Assembly: GCA_902791035.1 (NCBI GenBank)
Contig: CADAUA010000007.1
Span: 1-64,000, forward strand
Length of the DNA: 64,000 nt
From: an uncultured Coriobacteriaceae bacterium
GTDB taxonomy: Bacteria > Actinomycetota > Coriobacteriia > Coriobacteriales > Atopobiaceae
Direction of reading: 5' to 3'
How positions within the stretch are numbered: the first letter of the stretch is position 1; every line of letters starts with the position of its first letter. Shown here piece after piece: positions 10,629-18,691 of the stretch. The notes beneath the pieces were generated by a model that made no database searches, was not told the origin of the DNA, and worked only from the letters and a program-made list of their open reading frames with translations. Both the position numbers and the translations under genes were made by a program.

Positions 10629-12692
10629 ATGGGCAGGAAGCGACCGCATCACGGTAACACGCGGCGGGGGAGCGGGAAGGGCGCAAAGCGGCGTCCGGCC
10701 ACCCTGGTCGGTACCCTGCTGGTACACAGCCCCGGCGTGGCCGAGGTCGAGACCCCGGAGGGTACCTTCCCGGTGGCCCGTCGTGGCCTGCGTGAGGCCA
10801 TGAACGGCGACACGGTGCAGGTGAGCGTGGCGGAGGCGCACGGCCCGGGCCGTGGTCGCGGCGGACGCGGTGCCGGTGCGCCCGGCTCGGGCCTGGTGGC
10901 CTACGTGCAGGGCGTCCTTGTCCGCGCGGTGGAGACCTTCGTGGGGCGATTCGACGTGGCGGGTCCGCTGGGCGTGGTCGCCCCGCTGGACGCCCGCCTG
11001 GGCCACGACTTCTTCGTGCTGCCAGAGGACACGAGCGCCGCGCAGCTGGGCGTGGCCGCGGGCGACGTGGTCCGAGCGCGCATCACGGAGTACCCCACGC
11101 GCAACAGCGGGGCCGTCTGCACCATAGAGCGCCGCCTGGGCACCACCGACGAGCTGGATCTGAACGTCGAGGCAGTCATCGCGTCCCATGGCCTGGCCAC
11201 GGAGTTCCCTCCCTCGGCCCTGGCGCAGGCGGAGGGGATCCGGGCGGACGTGCAGGGGGCGCTGGACGCGGACGCCTCCCGCCAGGACCTGCGCGACCTC
11301 GTGTGCGTGACCATCGACCCCACGGATGCCCGAGACTTCGACGACGCGGTGGGGGCCCGGCGCCTGGGCGACGGGGGCTTCGAGGTCTGGGTGCACATCG
11401 CGGACGTGACCCACTACGTGGGCTGGGAGACCCCCATAGACAACGAGGCCAAGAGGCGGACCTGCAGCGTCTACCTGGTGGACCGCGTGCTCCCCATGCT
11501 GCCGGAGCGCCTGTGCAACGACGTGTGCTCGCTCGTGCCCGGCGAGGACCGCCTGGCCATGAGCGTGCGGATGCGGCTGGACGCCCGTGGGCGGGTGACA
11601 AGTGCCAAGGCGATGACAAGCGCCATCCGCTCCAGCGCTCGGCTGACCTACGACCAGGTGTTGGACTTCCTGGAGGGCCGCGCGCCCGTGGGCTCGTTGC
11701 CGGTGGAGGCCGAGCGCGAGGCCGCGGTGACGGAGGCGCTGGGCGTGCTCGACCAGGTGCGCGACCTGCGCCAGCGCGTGCGACGTGCGCGGGGTGCCAT
11801 CGACTTCGAGACGGTGGAGACCCGCATGGTGCTCGACGAGGCGGGGCATCCCACCGGTGTGCAGGTGCGGCAGAAGACGCGGGCCACCAGCCTGGTGGAG
11901 GAGGCCATGCTCCTGGCCAACGAGTGCGTGGCCGACATGCTGGCCCAGCGCGAGGTGGCCACGGCCTACCGCGTGCACGAGAGCCCCGCGCCGGAGGACC
12001 TGCACCAGACCCTGCTACCCCTCAAGGAGCTGGGGCTCCTCGAGGGCGACCTGCAAGAGCGGCTGGTGGCGGGCGAGCCCGGTGCCATCCAGGAGGTGCT
12101 GGCGGCGGCGCGAGGCACGCGGGGAGAGGTGCTTGCGAGCTCGCTCCTCCTCCGGGCCCAGAAGCGCGCCGTCTACCGGCCCCACAACGAGGGGCACTAC
12201 GCGCTGGGGGCGAGGGCCTACTGCCACTTCACCTCGCCGATCCGCCGCTACCCGGACGACCTTGTTCACCGTGCGCTCAAGGAGCTCCTGGCGGGACGGG
12301 CGGACGGTCCCATGATGCGTCGCATGGAGGCGGTGCTGCCGCAGCTGTGCAGCACCTGCTCGCGCATGGAGCACACGGCCGACGCGGCTGCACGCGACTC
12401 GCAGGAGGTCAAGATGGCCGAGTGGTATGCGGGGCGCGTGGGCGAGCGTGCGGTGGGCACGGTGACGGGTTGCGAGCGGTTCGGACTATTCGTGACCTTG
12501 GACGAGACCTATGCGGAGGGTCTGGTGCCCGTGCGGGCGCTGGGAGCCGAGTGGTTTGCCTATGACGAGGCGCGTATGACGCTCACGGGCGAGGAGTCGG
12601 GCGAGGCGTATGGCCTGGGCCGGCGCGTGGTGGTGGAGGTGACGGGTGCCGACCCAGCTCGCGGACGGATAGATTTCGCGCTCGTGCGGTAG
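10629..12692 (+). CDS. rnr: Ribonuclease R (RNase II/R family)
   Basis: RNase R is a 3'-5' exoribonuclease that degrades structured RNA and, together with SmpB-tmRNA, the mRNAs released from stalled ribosomes. The 687-residue protein has an N-terminal OB/cold-shock part (ATLVGTLLVHSPGVAEVETPEG), the RNB catalytic domain with the Mg-binding aspartates in DPTDARDFDDA near 229-239, the motif HFTSPIRRYPDDLVHRA, and a C-terminal S1 domain. It is somewhat shorter than the E. coli enzyme. ATG 10629 follows the strong site GGAGGGAGGG. Finding it close to smpB and ssrA fits the known partnership. Confidence 0.95.
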   Translation: MGRKRPHHGNTRRGSGKGAKRRPATLVGTLLVHSPGVAEVETPEGTFPVARRGLREAMNGDTVQVSVAEAHGPGRGRGGRGAGAPGSGLVAYVQGVLVRAVETFVGRFDVAGPLGVVAPLDARLGHDFFVLPEDTSAAQLGVAAGDVVRARITEYPTRNSGAVCTIERRLGTTDELDLNVEAVIASHGLATEFPPSALAQAEGIRADVQGALDADASRQDLRDLVCVTIDPTDARDFDDAVGARRLGDGGFEVWVHIADVTHYVGWETPIDNEAKRRTCSVYLVDRVLPMLPERLCNDVCSLVPGEDRLAMSVRMRLDARGRVTSAKAMTSAIRSSARLTYDQVLDFLEGRAPVGSLPVEAEREAAVTEALGVLDQVRDLRQRVRRARGAIDFETVETRMVLDEAGHPTGVQVRQKTRATSLVEEAMLLANECVADMLAQREVATAYRVHESPAPEDLHQTLLPLKELGLLEGDLQERLVAGEPGAIQEVLAAARGTRGEVLASSLLLRAQKRAVYRPHNEGHYALGARAYCHFTSPIRRYPDDLVHRALKELLAGRADGPMMRRMEAVLPQLCSTCSRMEHTADAAARDSQEVKMAEWYAGRVGERAVGTVTGCERFGLFVTLDETYAEGLVPVRALGAEWFAYDEARMTLTGEESGEAYGLGRRVVVEVTGADPARGRIDFALVR

Positions 12693-12767
12693 GCGTGGGG
12701 CGGCACATTTTGTAAACTTTAGAGTAAGATACTCATAAACAAACAATATGGTCCATTGAGGTGCCGT

Positions 12768-14207
12768 ATGTTCGTGGGTCGTGAGCACGAGCTTTCCGAA
12801 CTTGAGCAGCTGTACGAACGGGATGGCTTCCAGATGGTCGTCATCTATGGCCGTCGGCGTGTTGGCAAGACGACACTGGTCTCGCGGTTCTGTGAGTCCA
12901 GGCCGCACCTTTCGTTTACCGCGCGCCAGCAGAGCGATGCCCTCAACCTGAGGGACTTCTCGCAAAGGGTCTATGAGTACTTTGGCCTGCCGGCCAGCAC
13001 GGGGGCCTTCGCCACTTGGGAGGATGCCTTCACGTTCATCGCACGGGGAGCTGGCAGCCAACGCCTCGTGGTTGCCTTTGACGAATTTCCCTACGCCGCG
13101 GCCCGCTGCGAGTCTCTGATGTCGACCCTGCAGGTCGTCATAGACCATGACCTTAGCCGAACCAACGTGTTCCTGATCCTCACGGGGTCCAACCAGGGCT
13201 TCATGCGCGAGAAGGTCCTGGGCCAGGGAGACGAGGCGCCAGGGCCTGGCGAGGAGAACCCGCTCTTTGGACGGCGCACCGCCCAGATCAACCTCATGCC
13301 GTTCGGGTACCGTGACGCTGCCCGCATGCTGCCGGGGGTCGCACCGAAGGATCAGGTGACGTACTACGCCTGCCTAGGGGGCACGCCGTACTATCTGAGC
13401 ATGGTAGATGCGTCGCTTGGCGTGGAGCGGAACCTCGAGAGGCTCTTCTTCATAAAGGAGGGGCTTCTTTACGAGGAACCATTGATGCTAATGAGGCAGG
13501 AGCTGCGGGAGCCCTCCACGTACCTCTCCATCCTGGGCGCCATTGCCTCGGGAGCCAATCGGCCGCAACCGATAGCGGATCGGATCGGGGAGGAACGTGC
13601 ACTCGTGGGGAAGTACCTCGCTACGCTCAGGTCCATGGGCCTCGTAACGAAGGCCGCGCCATATGGGGAGAACGCCGCACGCTCCCGCAAGGGAATCTAT
13701 GAGATATCCGACCCGTGCTTCTCGTTTTGGTTTAGCTTCGTGGAGCCGAACACTGAGGCCGTGGAGCTGGATGTGGGCGAACTCGCGGCAAGGGAGATCC
13801 TGGGCAGCCAGGTGCTTGCCACCCACGTGGGGCATTGGTTCGAGAGGATCTGTTTGGAATGGGTGGTCCACCAGGCCAAGGCGGGAGAGCTGCCCTTCGT
13901 CCCGATTCGCTTTGGCCGCTGGTGGGGAAGCGACCCTGGGGCGCGCGAGCGGGCAGACGTGGATGTGGTGGCGGGCAACCCAGCGAGGAAGGCGCTGCTC
14001 GTGGGGGAGTGCAAGTGGCGTGGGGAATTCGATGTCTCCGAGGCCGCGGAGAAGCTCGTGGCCCGAGCGCCGCTGGTTGCCGAGGCGAATGAGGTGTGGT
14101 ATGCGCTCTTCTCGCGCCAGGTGCTGGCTGGCGTGACGGCTGAGCGGCTGCGTGCGGATGCCCATTGGCGTCTCGTGGACGCGGAGGAGCTTTACGCAGG
14201 GGAATGA
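12768..14207 (+). CDS. AAA-type ATPase with DUF234-like nuclease-fold C terminus
   Basis: This 479-residue protein opens with FVGREHELSELEQLY and Walker A GRRRVGKTT at about 28-36, with Walker B LVVAFDEFPY near 100. The end (VDVVAGNPARKALLVGECKW, about 396-415) matches the DUF234 region, which resembles a PD-(D/E)xK nuclease fold with D, E and K in the right order. Such archaeal-type ATPases are common, patchily distributed and of unclear function; some are viewed as defence- or mobility-related. ATG 12768 follows GAGGTG, and the upstream 60 bases are AT-rich. Codon choice looks less biased than in its neighbours. It interrupts the rnr-smpB neighbourhood, which suggests acquisition. Confidence 0.8.
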   Translation: MFVGREHELSELEQLYERDGFQMVVIYGRRRVGKTTLVSRFCESRPHLSFTARQQSDALNLRDFSQRVYEYFGLPASTGAFATWEDAFTFIARGAGSQRLVVAFDEFPYAAARCESLMSTLQVVIDHDLSRTNVFLILTGSNQGFMREKVLGQGDEAPGPGEENPLFGRRTAQINLMPFGYRDAARMLPGVAPKDQVTYYACLGGTPYYLSMVDASLGVERNLERLFFIKEGLLYEEPLMLMRQELREPSTYLSILGAIASGANRPQPIADRIGEERALVGKYLATLRSMGLVTKAAPYGENAARSRKGIYEISDPCFSFWFSFVEPNTEAVELDVGELAAREILGSQVLATHVGHWFERICLEWVVHQAKAGELPFVPIRFGRWWGSDPGARERADVDVVAGNPARKALLVGECKWRGEFDVSEAAEKLVARAPLVAEANEVWYALFSRQVLAGVTAERLRADAHWRLVDAEELYAGE

Positions 14208-14208
14208 T

Positions 14209-14258
14209 CCGCGGGCGCAAGGGCCAGCGGCTGGGGCCCGCTGGCTTTGGGCCCGCGG
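14209..14258. repeat. Nested GC-rich hairpin between ATPase gene and TPR gene
   Basis: Outer arms CCGCGGGC (14209-14216) and GCCCGCGG (14251-14258) enclose inner arms GCCAGCGG (14223-14230) and CCGCTGGC (14238-14245), all perfectly complementary. No T-run follows, so it is not a standard terminator, though it could stop or stabilise the ATPase transcript. Confidence 0.7.
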
Positions 14259-14371
14259 GTGGCTAGGCGTGCGGCATAATGGGAACACTAGGGTACCGGG
14301 CCCGTTGGGTCGCACGACCCGCCCGTCCTTGTCAACGTCGCATCGCGGCCCCGCGCCGCTGGAGGACCCAC

Positions 14372-15298
14372 ATGGATCGCATGGACGACCTTAACAGCAC
14401 GAACACCACCCTCTCCGACGAGCTCGACCGTGCGGAGGGCTACCTAATGCAGGGGGAGGACGAGGCCGCCCACGACCTTTTGGCCCACCTGGCGGAGGAC
14501 GTGGAGCAGTACGTGGATGCCAACTGCCCCACCACCGACGACGTCCAGTACTTCGCCTTCCCCACCATGTTCGAGCGGCTGGCCTACCGCCGCGTGGAGG
14601 ACGACCCGCGCGAGCTCGTGCGGGTGGGGGAGCCCTTCGGTCGGGTGTATGCGGACCTGGCACTGGCCTGCGTACGGCTGGAGGATTACGAGGCTGCCAT
14701 CGAGGCGCTCAAGATGGCCGTGCGCTGGAACCCCATGGACTGCGCGAGCAGGCTCAACCTGGCCGAGCTCTTCCTGCACACCGGCGACGCCCAGGAGTAC
14801 CTGGCCCTCACCTACAGCGTCTTTGACCGGGCGAGCCGCGCGGAGGACCTGGCGCGCGCCTTCCTCAACTTCTCGGGCTACTTCGAGGCCAACGGCCAGC
14901 AGCGCGAGACTGCGGCCGCGCTCAGGGCGGCGCGGCGGCTGGGCGTGGACGACACCTCGCTCGCAGCGGCGTTCGACCAGGCGGCAGGCACCGACCACGA
15001 CCCCGACTCCGTGACGGACGACGAGTGCCAGGAGCTCCTGGCGGCCCAGGGCCTGCCAGACGGTGCCAACGCGGAGATCGCCATCTGCCTGCTCATGTGC
15101 GCGACCGACGCCGCGGCGGCTGGCAATCGCGCTGCGGCCACAAACCTGACCATCCGCGCACGCGACCTGGTGGGCGATGCCGCCTGCAAGGCCCTGCTGC
15201 AGCTGATCCACGAGACCGACTCCGAGGACGCGGCGCCAGCGGCAGCAGGGGCGACCGAAACCCCTGCTGCCACGGACGGGGAGGCGCAGGATGCCTAA
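14372..15298 (+). CDS. Tetratricopeptide-repeat protein, function unknown
   Basis: The 308-residue protein is acidic and almost wholly helical. TPR-like units are visible around YADLALACVRLEDYEAAIEALKMAVRWNP and the following segments, and the tail is rich in Ala, Glu and Thr. There is no signal peptide or membrane helix, so it should be cytoplasmic. ATG 14372 follows GGAGG by six bases. CATAAT at 14275-14280 is a possible -10 box. The gene overlaps smpB by eight bases, so the two are made together; a link to ribosome rescue is inference from position only. Confidence 0.75.
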   Translation: MDRMDDLNSTNTTLSDELDRAEGYLMQGEDEAAHDLLAHLAEDVEQYVDANCPTTDDVQYFAFPTMFERLAYRRVEDDPRELVRVGEPFGRVYADLALACVRLEDYEAAIEALKMAVRWNPMDCASRLNLAELFLHTGDAQEYLALTYSVFDRASRAEDLARAFLNFSGYFEANGQQRETAAALRAARRLGVDDTSLAAAFDQAAGTDHDPDSVTDDECQELLAAQGLPDGANAEIAICLLMCATDAAAAGNRAAATNLTIRARDLVGDAACKALLQLIHETDSEDAAPAAAGATETPAATDGEAQDA

Positions 15299-15767
15299 GC
15301 CCGCCAAGCCCGCGATCAAGGTGATCGCGCGCAACAAGGCCGCGCGACACAACTACTTCATCGACGAGACCTACGAGGCCGGCATCGAGCTCACGGGCGC
15401 CGAGGTCAAGAGCCTGCGCGACCGTGCCGCCAACCTCAGCGACTCCTACTGCCAGATCCGTGGCGGCCAGACCTGGCTCTATGGCCTGCACATCCATCCC
15501 TACCAATACGGCAGCGTGTGGAACGTGGATCCGGACCGCAAGCGGCGCCTGCTCCTCCATCGCCAGCAGATAGACTCGCTTGACGGCAAGCTCCGCGCCA
15601 AGGGCATGGCGCTCGTGCCGCTGGAGCTCTACTTCGACGAGCACAACCGCGTGAAGGTGCAGATAGGCCTTGCCCGCGGCAAGAAGCTCTACGACAAGCG
15701 CGACGACATATCGCGGCGCGACCAGGACCGCGAGATCCAGCGCGCCCTCAAGGAGCGCAGCCGATAG
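15291..15767 (+). CDS. smpB: SsrA-binding protein SmpB
   Basis: SmpB binds tmRNA and places it in the empty A site of stalled ribosomes. The 158-residue protein has the expected RNKAARHNYFIDETYEAGIELTGAEVKSLR start, the conserved segment around the Y(Q)YGSVWN loop, and a basic C-terminal tail (KRDDISRRDQDREIQRALKER) that enters the mRNA channel. Length is typical. The start lies inside the end of the TPR gene. Its RNA partner ssrA lies 1.8 kb downstream on the same strand. Confidence 0.97.
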   Translation: MPKPAKPAIKVIARNKAARHNYFIDETYEAGIELTGAEVKSLRDRAANLSDSYCQIRGGQTWLYGLHIHPYQYGSVWNVDPDRKRRLLLHRQQIDSLDGKLRAKGMALVPLELYFDEHNRVKVQIGLARGKKLYDKRDDISRRDQDREIQRALKERSR

Positions 15768-15859
15768 AAGTGCCACCGCCGGCGTACCCTTACGGTGCGG
15801 CCGGCTCCCGGTGCGGTAAGCTCTTGTTTGCTGGTACGGCATCGTCGAGAGGGGTCCCC

Positions 15860-16363
15860 ATGGACAAGTCCGCGCTCTACAAGTTCTCCTCCGGTCTGTA
15901 CGTGGTCTCGGCGGCGACGCCGGACGACAAGGGCGCCTGCCTGATAAACACGGGCCTGCAGCTCACGAGCTCGCCCCTGCAGGTCGAGGTCGTGGTGAAC
16001 AAGCAGAACCACACCGAGGGCGTGATCGAGAAGGCCGGCCACTTCGCCTTGGCGCCGGTGGACGAGACGGCCGACATGATCTTCGTGGGGCGCTATGGCT
16101 TCCGCACCTCGGCCAGCTACGACAAGTTCGACGGCATTGCCAGTGCCACGACCGTGCTGGGCGACCCCTATCCCACCGAGCACGTGGCGGCGGTGCTGGC
16201 CTGCGAGGTCGTGCAGACGCTCGACGTGGGCACGCACGTGATCTTCGTGGGCGAGGTCAAGGACGCCGAGGTCCTGAGCTCCGAGCCACCCATGACCTAC
16301 GCCTACTACCACGGCACCCTCAAGGGCAAGACCCCGCCCAAGGCCTCGTCGTTCGTGGCCTAG
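15860..16363 (+). CDS. Flavin reductase-like FMN-binding protein
   Basis: This 167-residue protein belongs to the split-barrel flavin reductase family: it begins with ALYKFSSGLYVVSAATPDDKGACLINTGLQLTSSP and contains the typical hydrophobic strands and VGEVKDAEVL. Family members bind FMN and move electrons between NAD(P)H, flavin and acceptors such as rubredoxin or oxygen. The start follows GAGAGGGG. It lies 105 bases before a small rubredoxin-like gene, a pairing seen in anaerobes for oxygen or peroxide detoxification; that role is inferred from the pairing. Confidence 0.88.
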   Translation: MDKSALYKFSSGLYVVSAATPDDKGACLINTGLQLTSSPLQVEVVVNKQNHTEGVIEKAGHFALAPVDETADMIFVGRYGFRTSASYDKFDGIASATTVLGDPYPTEHVAAVLACEVVQTLDVGTHVIFVGEVKDAEVLSSEPPMTYAYYHGTLKGKTPPKASSFVA

Positions 16364-16468
16364 CACCTGGCCCGTTCGCCGGCACTGCGACTACTGCGAT
16401 CACGATTGGGTATCCTGTTGCCAGGCGCCCGCAGGGGGTGCCGCAACCAGACACAAAGGAGAGGCATC

Positions 16469-16615
16469 ATGGCTGAGGACGAGAAGAAGACCTACACGTT
16501 CCGCTGCACCGTCTGCGGCTACGAGGTGACCGTGGACACCCCCGAGCTGCCCGAGGACTACGTCTGCCCCGTGTGCGGCGTGGGCCCCGACATGTTCGAG
16601 CTCGTGGAGGAGTAG
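16469..16615 (+). CDS. Small rubredoxin-like iron protein (rubrerythrin-type)
   Basis: A 48-residue protein with CTVCGY and CPVCG, the two Cys pairs that hold one iron. Only 16 residues separate the pairs, compared with about 29 in ordinary rubredoxins, which is the spacing class of the rubredoxin domain at the end of rubrerythrins. The end [12 protein letters not shown] also resembles a rubrerythrin tail. It should be a cytoplasmic one-electron carrier, probably working with the flavin reductase upstream. The site AAAGGAGAGG before ATG 16469 is excellent. Confidence 0.9.
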   Translation: MAEDEKKTYTFRCTVCGYEVTVDTPELPEDYVCPVCGVGPDMFELVEE

Positions 16616-16641
16616 CCGCTGCGGCTGCGCATCGCGCGTGA

Positions 16642-16690
16642 GGGGCGGGCTGGCTCGGGTGATTCCGGGCTGGCCCGCCCTTGTCTGTGT
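16642..16690 (+). terminator. Probable terminator after rubredoxin-like gene
   Basis: GGGCGGGC (16643-16650) pairs with GCCCGCCC (16673-16680), and the stem continues inward through two wobble pairs and further GC pairs. TTGTCTGTGT follows, a weak T-rich tail. Confidence 0.55.
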
Positions 16691-16698
16691 GTAGGTAC

Positions 16699-16704
16699 TA
16701 GAAT
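16699..16704 (+). promoter_or_regulatory. Putative -10 box of the DUF1275 gene
   Basis: TAGAAT lies about 60 bases before the chosen GTG start and just after the previous terminator. No clear -35 element is visible. Confidence 0.35.
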
Positions 16705-16762
16705 CGATGTCGGCGAGCGGTGCGGTTTGCGCCGCCAACGGCTTCGACGAAGGGACAAGAGC

Positions 16763-17443
16763 GTGCAGCGCGCCAAGCAGACGAGCGAGTCCATAGAGCT
16801 CGCGGTGTTCCTCACCCTCTCGGGTGGTCTCATGGACGCCTACTCCTACCTGGGGCGCGGCGGCGTGTTTGCCAACGCGCAGACCGGCAACATGCTGCTC
16901 CTGGGCGTGAACCTGGCGGCAGGGGACCTCGGTCGTGCGGCGCACTACGCGGTGCCGGTGATCTTCTTTGCCGTGGGCATCGCGGCGGCGCACAGCGTGA
17001 AGATCCTCTGCAGGACGCGGCGCCTGCACTGGCGGCAGCTGGTCCTGGTGGCGGAGGTCGCGACCCTGATGGCGGTGGCGTGCATGCCGCAGGAGTGGAA
17101 CCTCCTGGCAAACAGCCTGACCTCGCTCGCCTGTGGCATGCAGGTGCAGAGCTTCCGCAAGCTGCACGGGCACGGCTTTGCGACCACCATGTGCATTGGC
17201 AACCTGCGAAGCGGGACCCAGGAGCTCGTGAGCTGGTTCCACACCCGCGACCGGGACCGGCTGGAGGCGGCGGCGCTCTACTTTGGGGTGATCGTCTGCT
17301 TCGTGCTGGGGGCGGTCTTGGGCAGCAGGCTCCTGCCGGTGCTGGCGGAGCGGACGATCCTCGTGAGCTCGGGGCTTCTGGTCGTGGCGTTCGCCATCCT
17401 CTTTCAGGACCGGGAACGGCGCGAAGGCCGGGGGACAGCGTAG
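16763..17443 (+). CDS. DUF1275 (YoaK-family) membrane protein
   Basis: This 226-residue protein has six hydrophobic segments and the family signatures GGLMDAYSYLGRGGVFANAQTGNMLLL near the start and a second half carrying SFRKLHGHGFATTMCIGNLRS. DUF1275 proteins are inner-membrane proteins of unknown function. GTG 16763 is preferred because AAGGGAC sits about seven bases before it; an upstream TTG at 16727 lacks a site. It is transcribed toward ssrA. Confidence 0.85.
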   Translation: MQRAKQTSESIELAVFLTLSGGLMDAYSYLGRGGVFANAQTGNMLLLGVNLAAGDLGRAAHYAVPVIFFAVGIAAAHSVKILCRTRRLHWRQLVLVAEVATLMAVACMPQEWNLLANSLTSLACGMQVQSFRKLHGHGFATTMCIGNLRSGTQELVSWFHTRDRDRLEAAALYFGVIVCFVLGAVLGSRLLPVLAERTILVSSGLLVVAFAILFQDRERREGRGTA

Positions 17444-17481
17444 CGTGGGGTGGTCTGCCGACTGGGACGGCACGATTTGGG

Positions 17482-17487
17482 TATACT
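17482..17487 (+). promoter_or_regulatory. Putative -10 box upstream of ssrA
   Basis: TATACT is a good -10 match, about 85 bases before the mature tmRNA end, which would leave a 5' leader to be trimmed. A perfect TTGACA at 17530-17535 is closer but has no -10 box at 17 bases. Either could belong to the ssrA promoter. Confidence 0.35.
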
Positions 17488-17571
17488 TCCCCTGTCGCAT
17501 GACGTCAGCTCGACGCCCGCGCACGTTACTTGACACTTCGCATGGTGGCAGCAGCCCCATTTCCATCTCGT

Positions 17572-17940
17572 GGGGGTGACTGGTTTCGACAGGGTGGGTC
17601 TGAGATGGGCAGCAGGTCGTGGTCTCCTCGCCACGTTAAACAGGGGTACCGTCAAATTGAATTGACGACAACTCTTCTTACGAGCCTCTGGCTCTCGCTG
17701 CTTAGTCTTAACTAACCAGCGCGTCAAACCGGGGATCTCCCTCGTTCCCGGGGCGGCGTCATTCTAGGGGGATGCGCGTGCGGACGTGGCCGGTATGCCG
17801 CGCGCAAAGGCTGAACCGGCTGGGGCGGCAAACGTGGGTTGCCGGATGTGCGTCGCCCGAGACCTAACCGGCAACTAAGCCTGTAGACACCTGTCAGGGA
17901 TCTGCTTTGGACCGGAGTTCGATTCTCCGCACCTCCACCA
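17572..17940 (+). ncRNA. ssrA: Transfer-messenger RNA (tmRNA)
   Basis: The 5' end GGGGGTGACTGGTTTCGAC and the 3' end (T-loop GGAGTTCGATTCTCC, then GCACCTCCACCA) are the conserved tRNA-like ends; GGGGGTG pairs with CACCTCC with one wobble, and CCA is encoded. The tag frame runs from GAC 17664 to TAG 17703-17705 and encodes DDNSSYEPLALAA, ending in the LAA signal recognised by Clp proteases. The resume codon is inferred to be GAC (Asp) because the upstream in-frame triplet pair is TGA-ATT. The length of 369 bases is normal for a one-piece tmRNA. SmpB and RNase R are encoded upstream. Confidence 0.97.
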
Positions 17941-17951
17941 TGCCTGGTCTG

Positions 17952-17987
17952 GCCCCGGCCCGCCGCGCGCGGACCGGGGCTTTTCTT
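17952..17987 (+). terminator. Rho-independent terminator of ssrA
   Basis: GCCCCGGCCCGC pairs with GCGGACCGGGGC with a single mismatch, followed by TTTTCTTT. It begins 11 bases after the encoded CCA. Confidence 0.85.
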
Positions 17988-18017
17988 TGCCGCGCGAGTC
18001 CGGGTCGATTTCACCGG

Positions 18018-18055
18018 GGTCTGTCCTTCTGTCATCGAGGTCTGTCCTTCTGTCA
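18018..18055. repeat. Tandem 17-bp repeat, 21-bp period
   Basis: GGTCTGTCCTTCTGTCA occurs twice, at 18018-18034 and 18039-18055. Near copies in the opposite orientation (TGGCAGAAGGYCAGACC) lie at 18542-18558 and 18599-18615, so the hairpin cluster between them is flanked by inverted repeats. Confidence 0.8.
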
Positions 18056-18261
18056 GCGCCGGCCGCCGGGATAAGGGACACAAGTTGCGAAGCAGGGACG
18101 ACCACATGCCGGCTACCTGCGGATATTCCGTTCTCGATACAAGATCGTGGCGTGGTGACCCAACATCTGCCCGCCAATTGGGGCAACAGCGGCGGGCCGA
18201 CATCGCGGTTGGCGTACTGAGGGCCAGCTATGGGCATGGCCCGCGTGTTGCCGTCGGTCCG

Positions 18262-18530
18262 GGACGTAGGTAACGAGAAGCTGGGGAGTTACCCACAGCT
18301 TGATCCGTAGGCAAGACCGCGTTTGGCTGCGATTCCGGCACCCGTCGCGGTATTGCCTACGTGCGGAGCCGTGGGCAATACGCTGACGCGAGGTTACCTA
18401 CGGCGGGAGCCGCAGGTAACTCGTCTCCGTAGTGTTACCCACGGCTGGTAATGGGTGCAACATGGCTCTGGCTCGCTGCACCAGCCACCATCGCCATGTT
18501 GCCTGCGGCCGCAGATGCGGGCAATTCCTG
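18262..18530. repeat. Cluster of five or six related inverted repeats
   Basis: Within 270 bases lie GTAGGTAAC/GTTACCCAC (18266-18296), a palindrome 18350-18381 with arms GTATTGCCTACG and CGTGGGCAATAC, another at 18393-18420 with arms GTTACCTACGGC and GCCGCAGGTAAC, and looser ones at 18433-18462 and 18497-18526. CGTAGGCAA at 18306 also pairs perfectly with TTGCCTACG at 18353, giving alternative folds. The inner YACGG/CCGYR is shared while outer bases vary together. There is no coding potential here; the 750 bases between tmRNA and the GH3 gene hold only repeats. Confidence 0.75.
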
Positions 18531-18541
18531 GCCTGTCGGTG

Positions 18542-18615
18542 TGGCAGAAGGCCAGACCCTGGTGACGAGACCCTGGTGACGGCAGGAACAGACCATGGTG
18601 GCAGAAGGTCAGACC
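18542..18615. repeat. Inverted copies of the 17-bp repeat
   Basis: TGGCAGAAGGCCAGACC (18542-18558), GACGGCAGGAACAGACC (18578-18594) and TGGCAGAAGGTCAGACC (18599-18615) are near reverse complements of the repeat at 18018, 15 of 17 bases for the last. CCCTGGTGACGAGA separates the first two. They end 77 bases before the convergent GH3 gene. Confidence 0.7.
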
Positions 18616-18691
18616 CCACCGTGGACGCCGCCATGGGAAGGGCCCGCAGGCGGGGAACCTGCGGGCCCGGGGAGGGGGGTCGTGCCTTGAC

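Noticed and set aside
17530-17715. 61-residue open frame starting near the ssrA promoter
   Set aside because: It runs into the tmRNA sequence; the conserved tmRNA ends and tag explain the region.
18018-18691. Small open frames in the tmRNA-GH3 gap as possible genes
   Set aside because: They pass through inverted repeats, lack ribosome binding sites and have no recognisable protein features.
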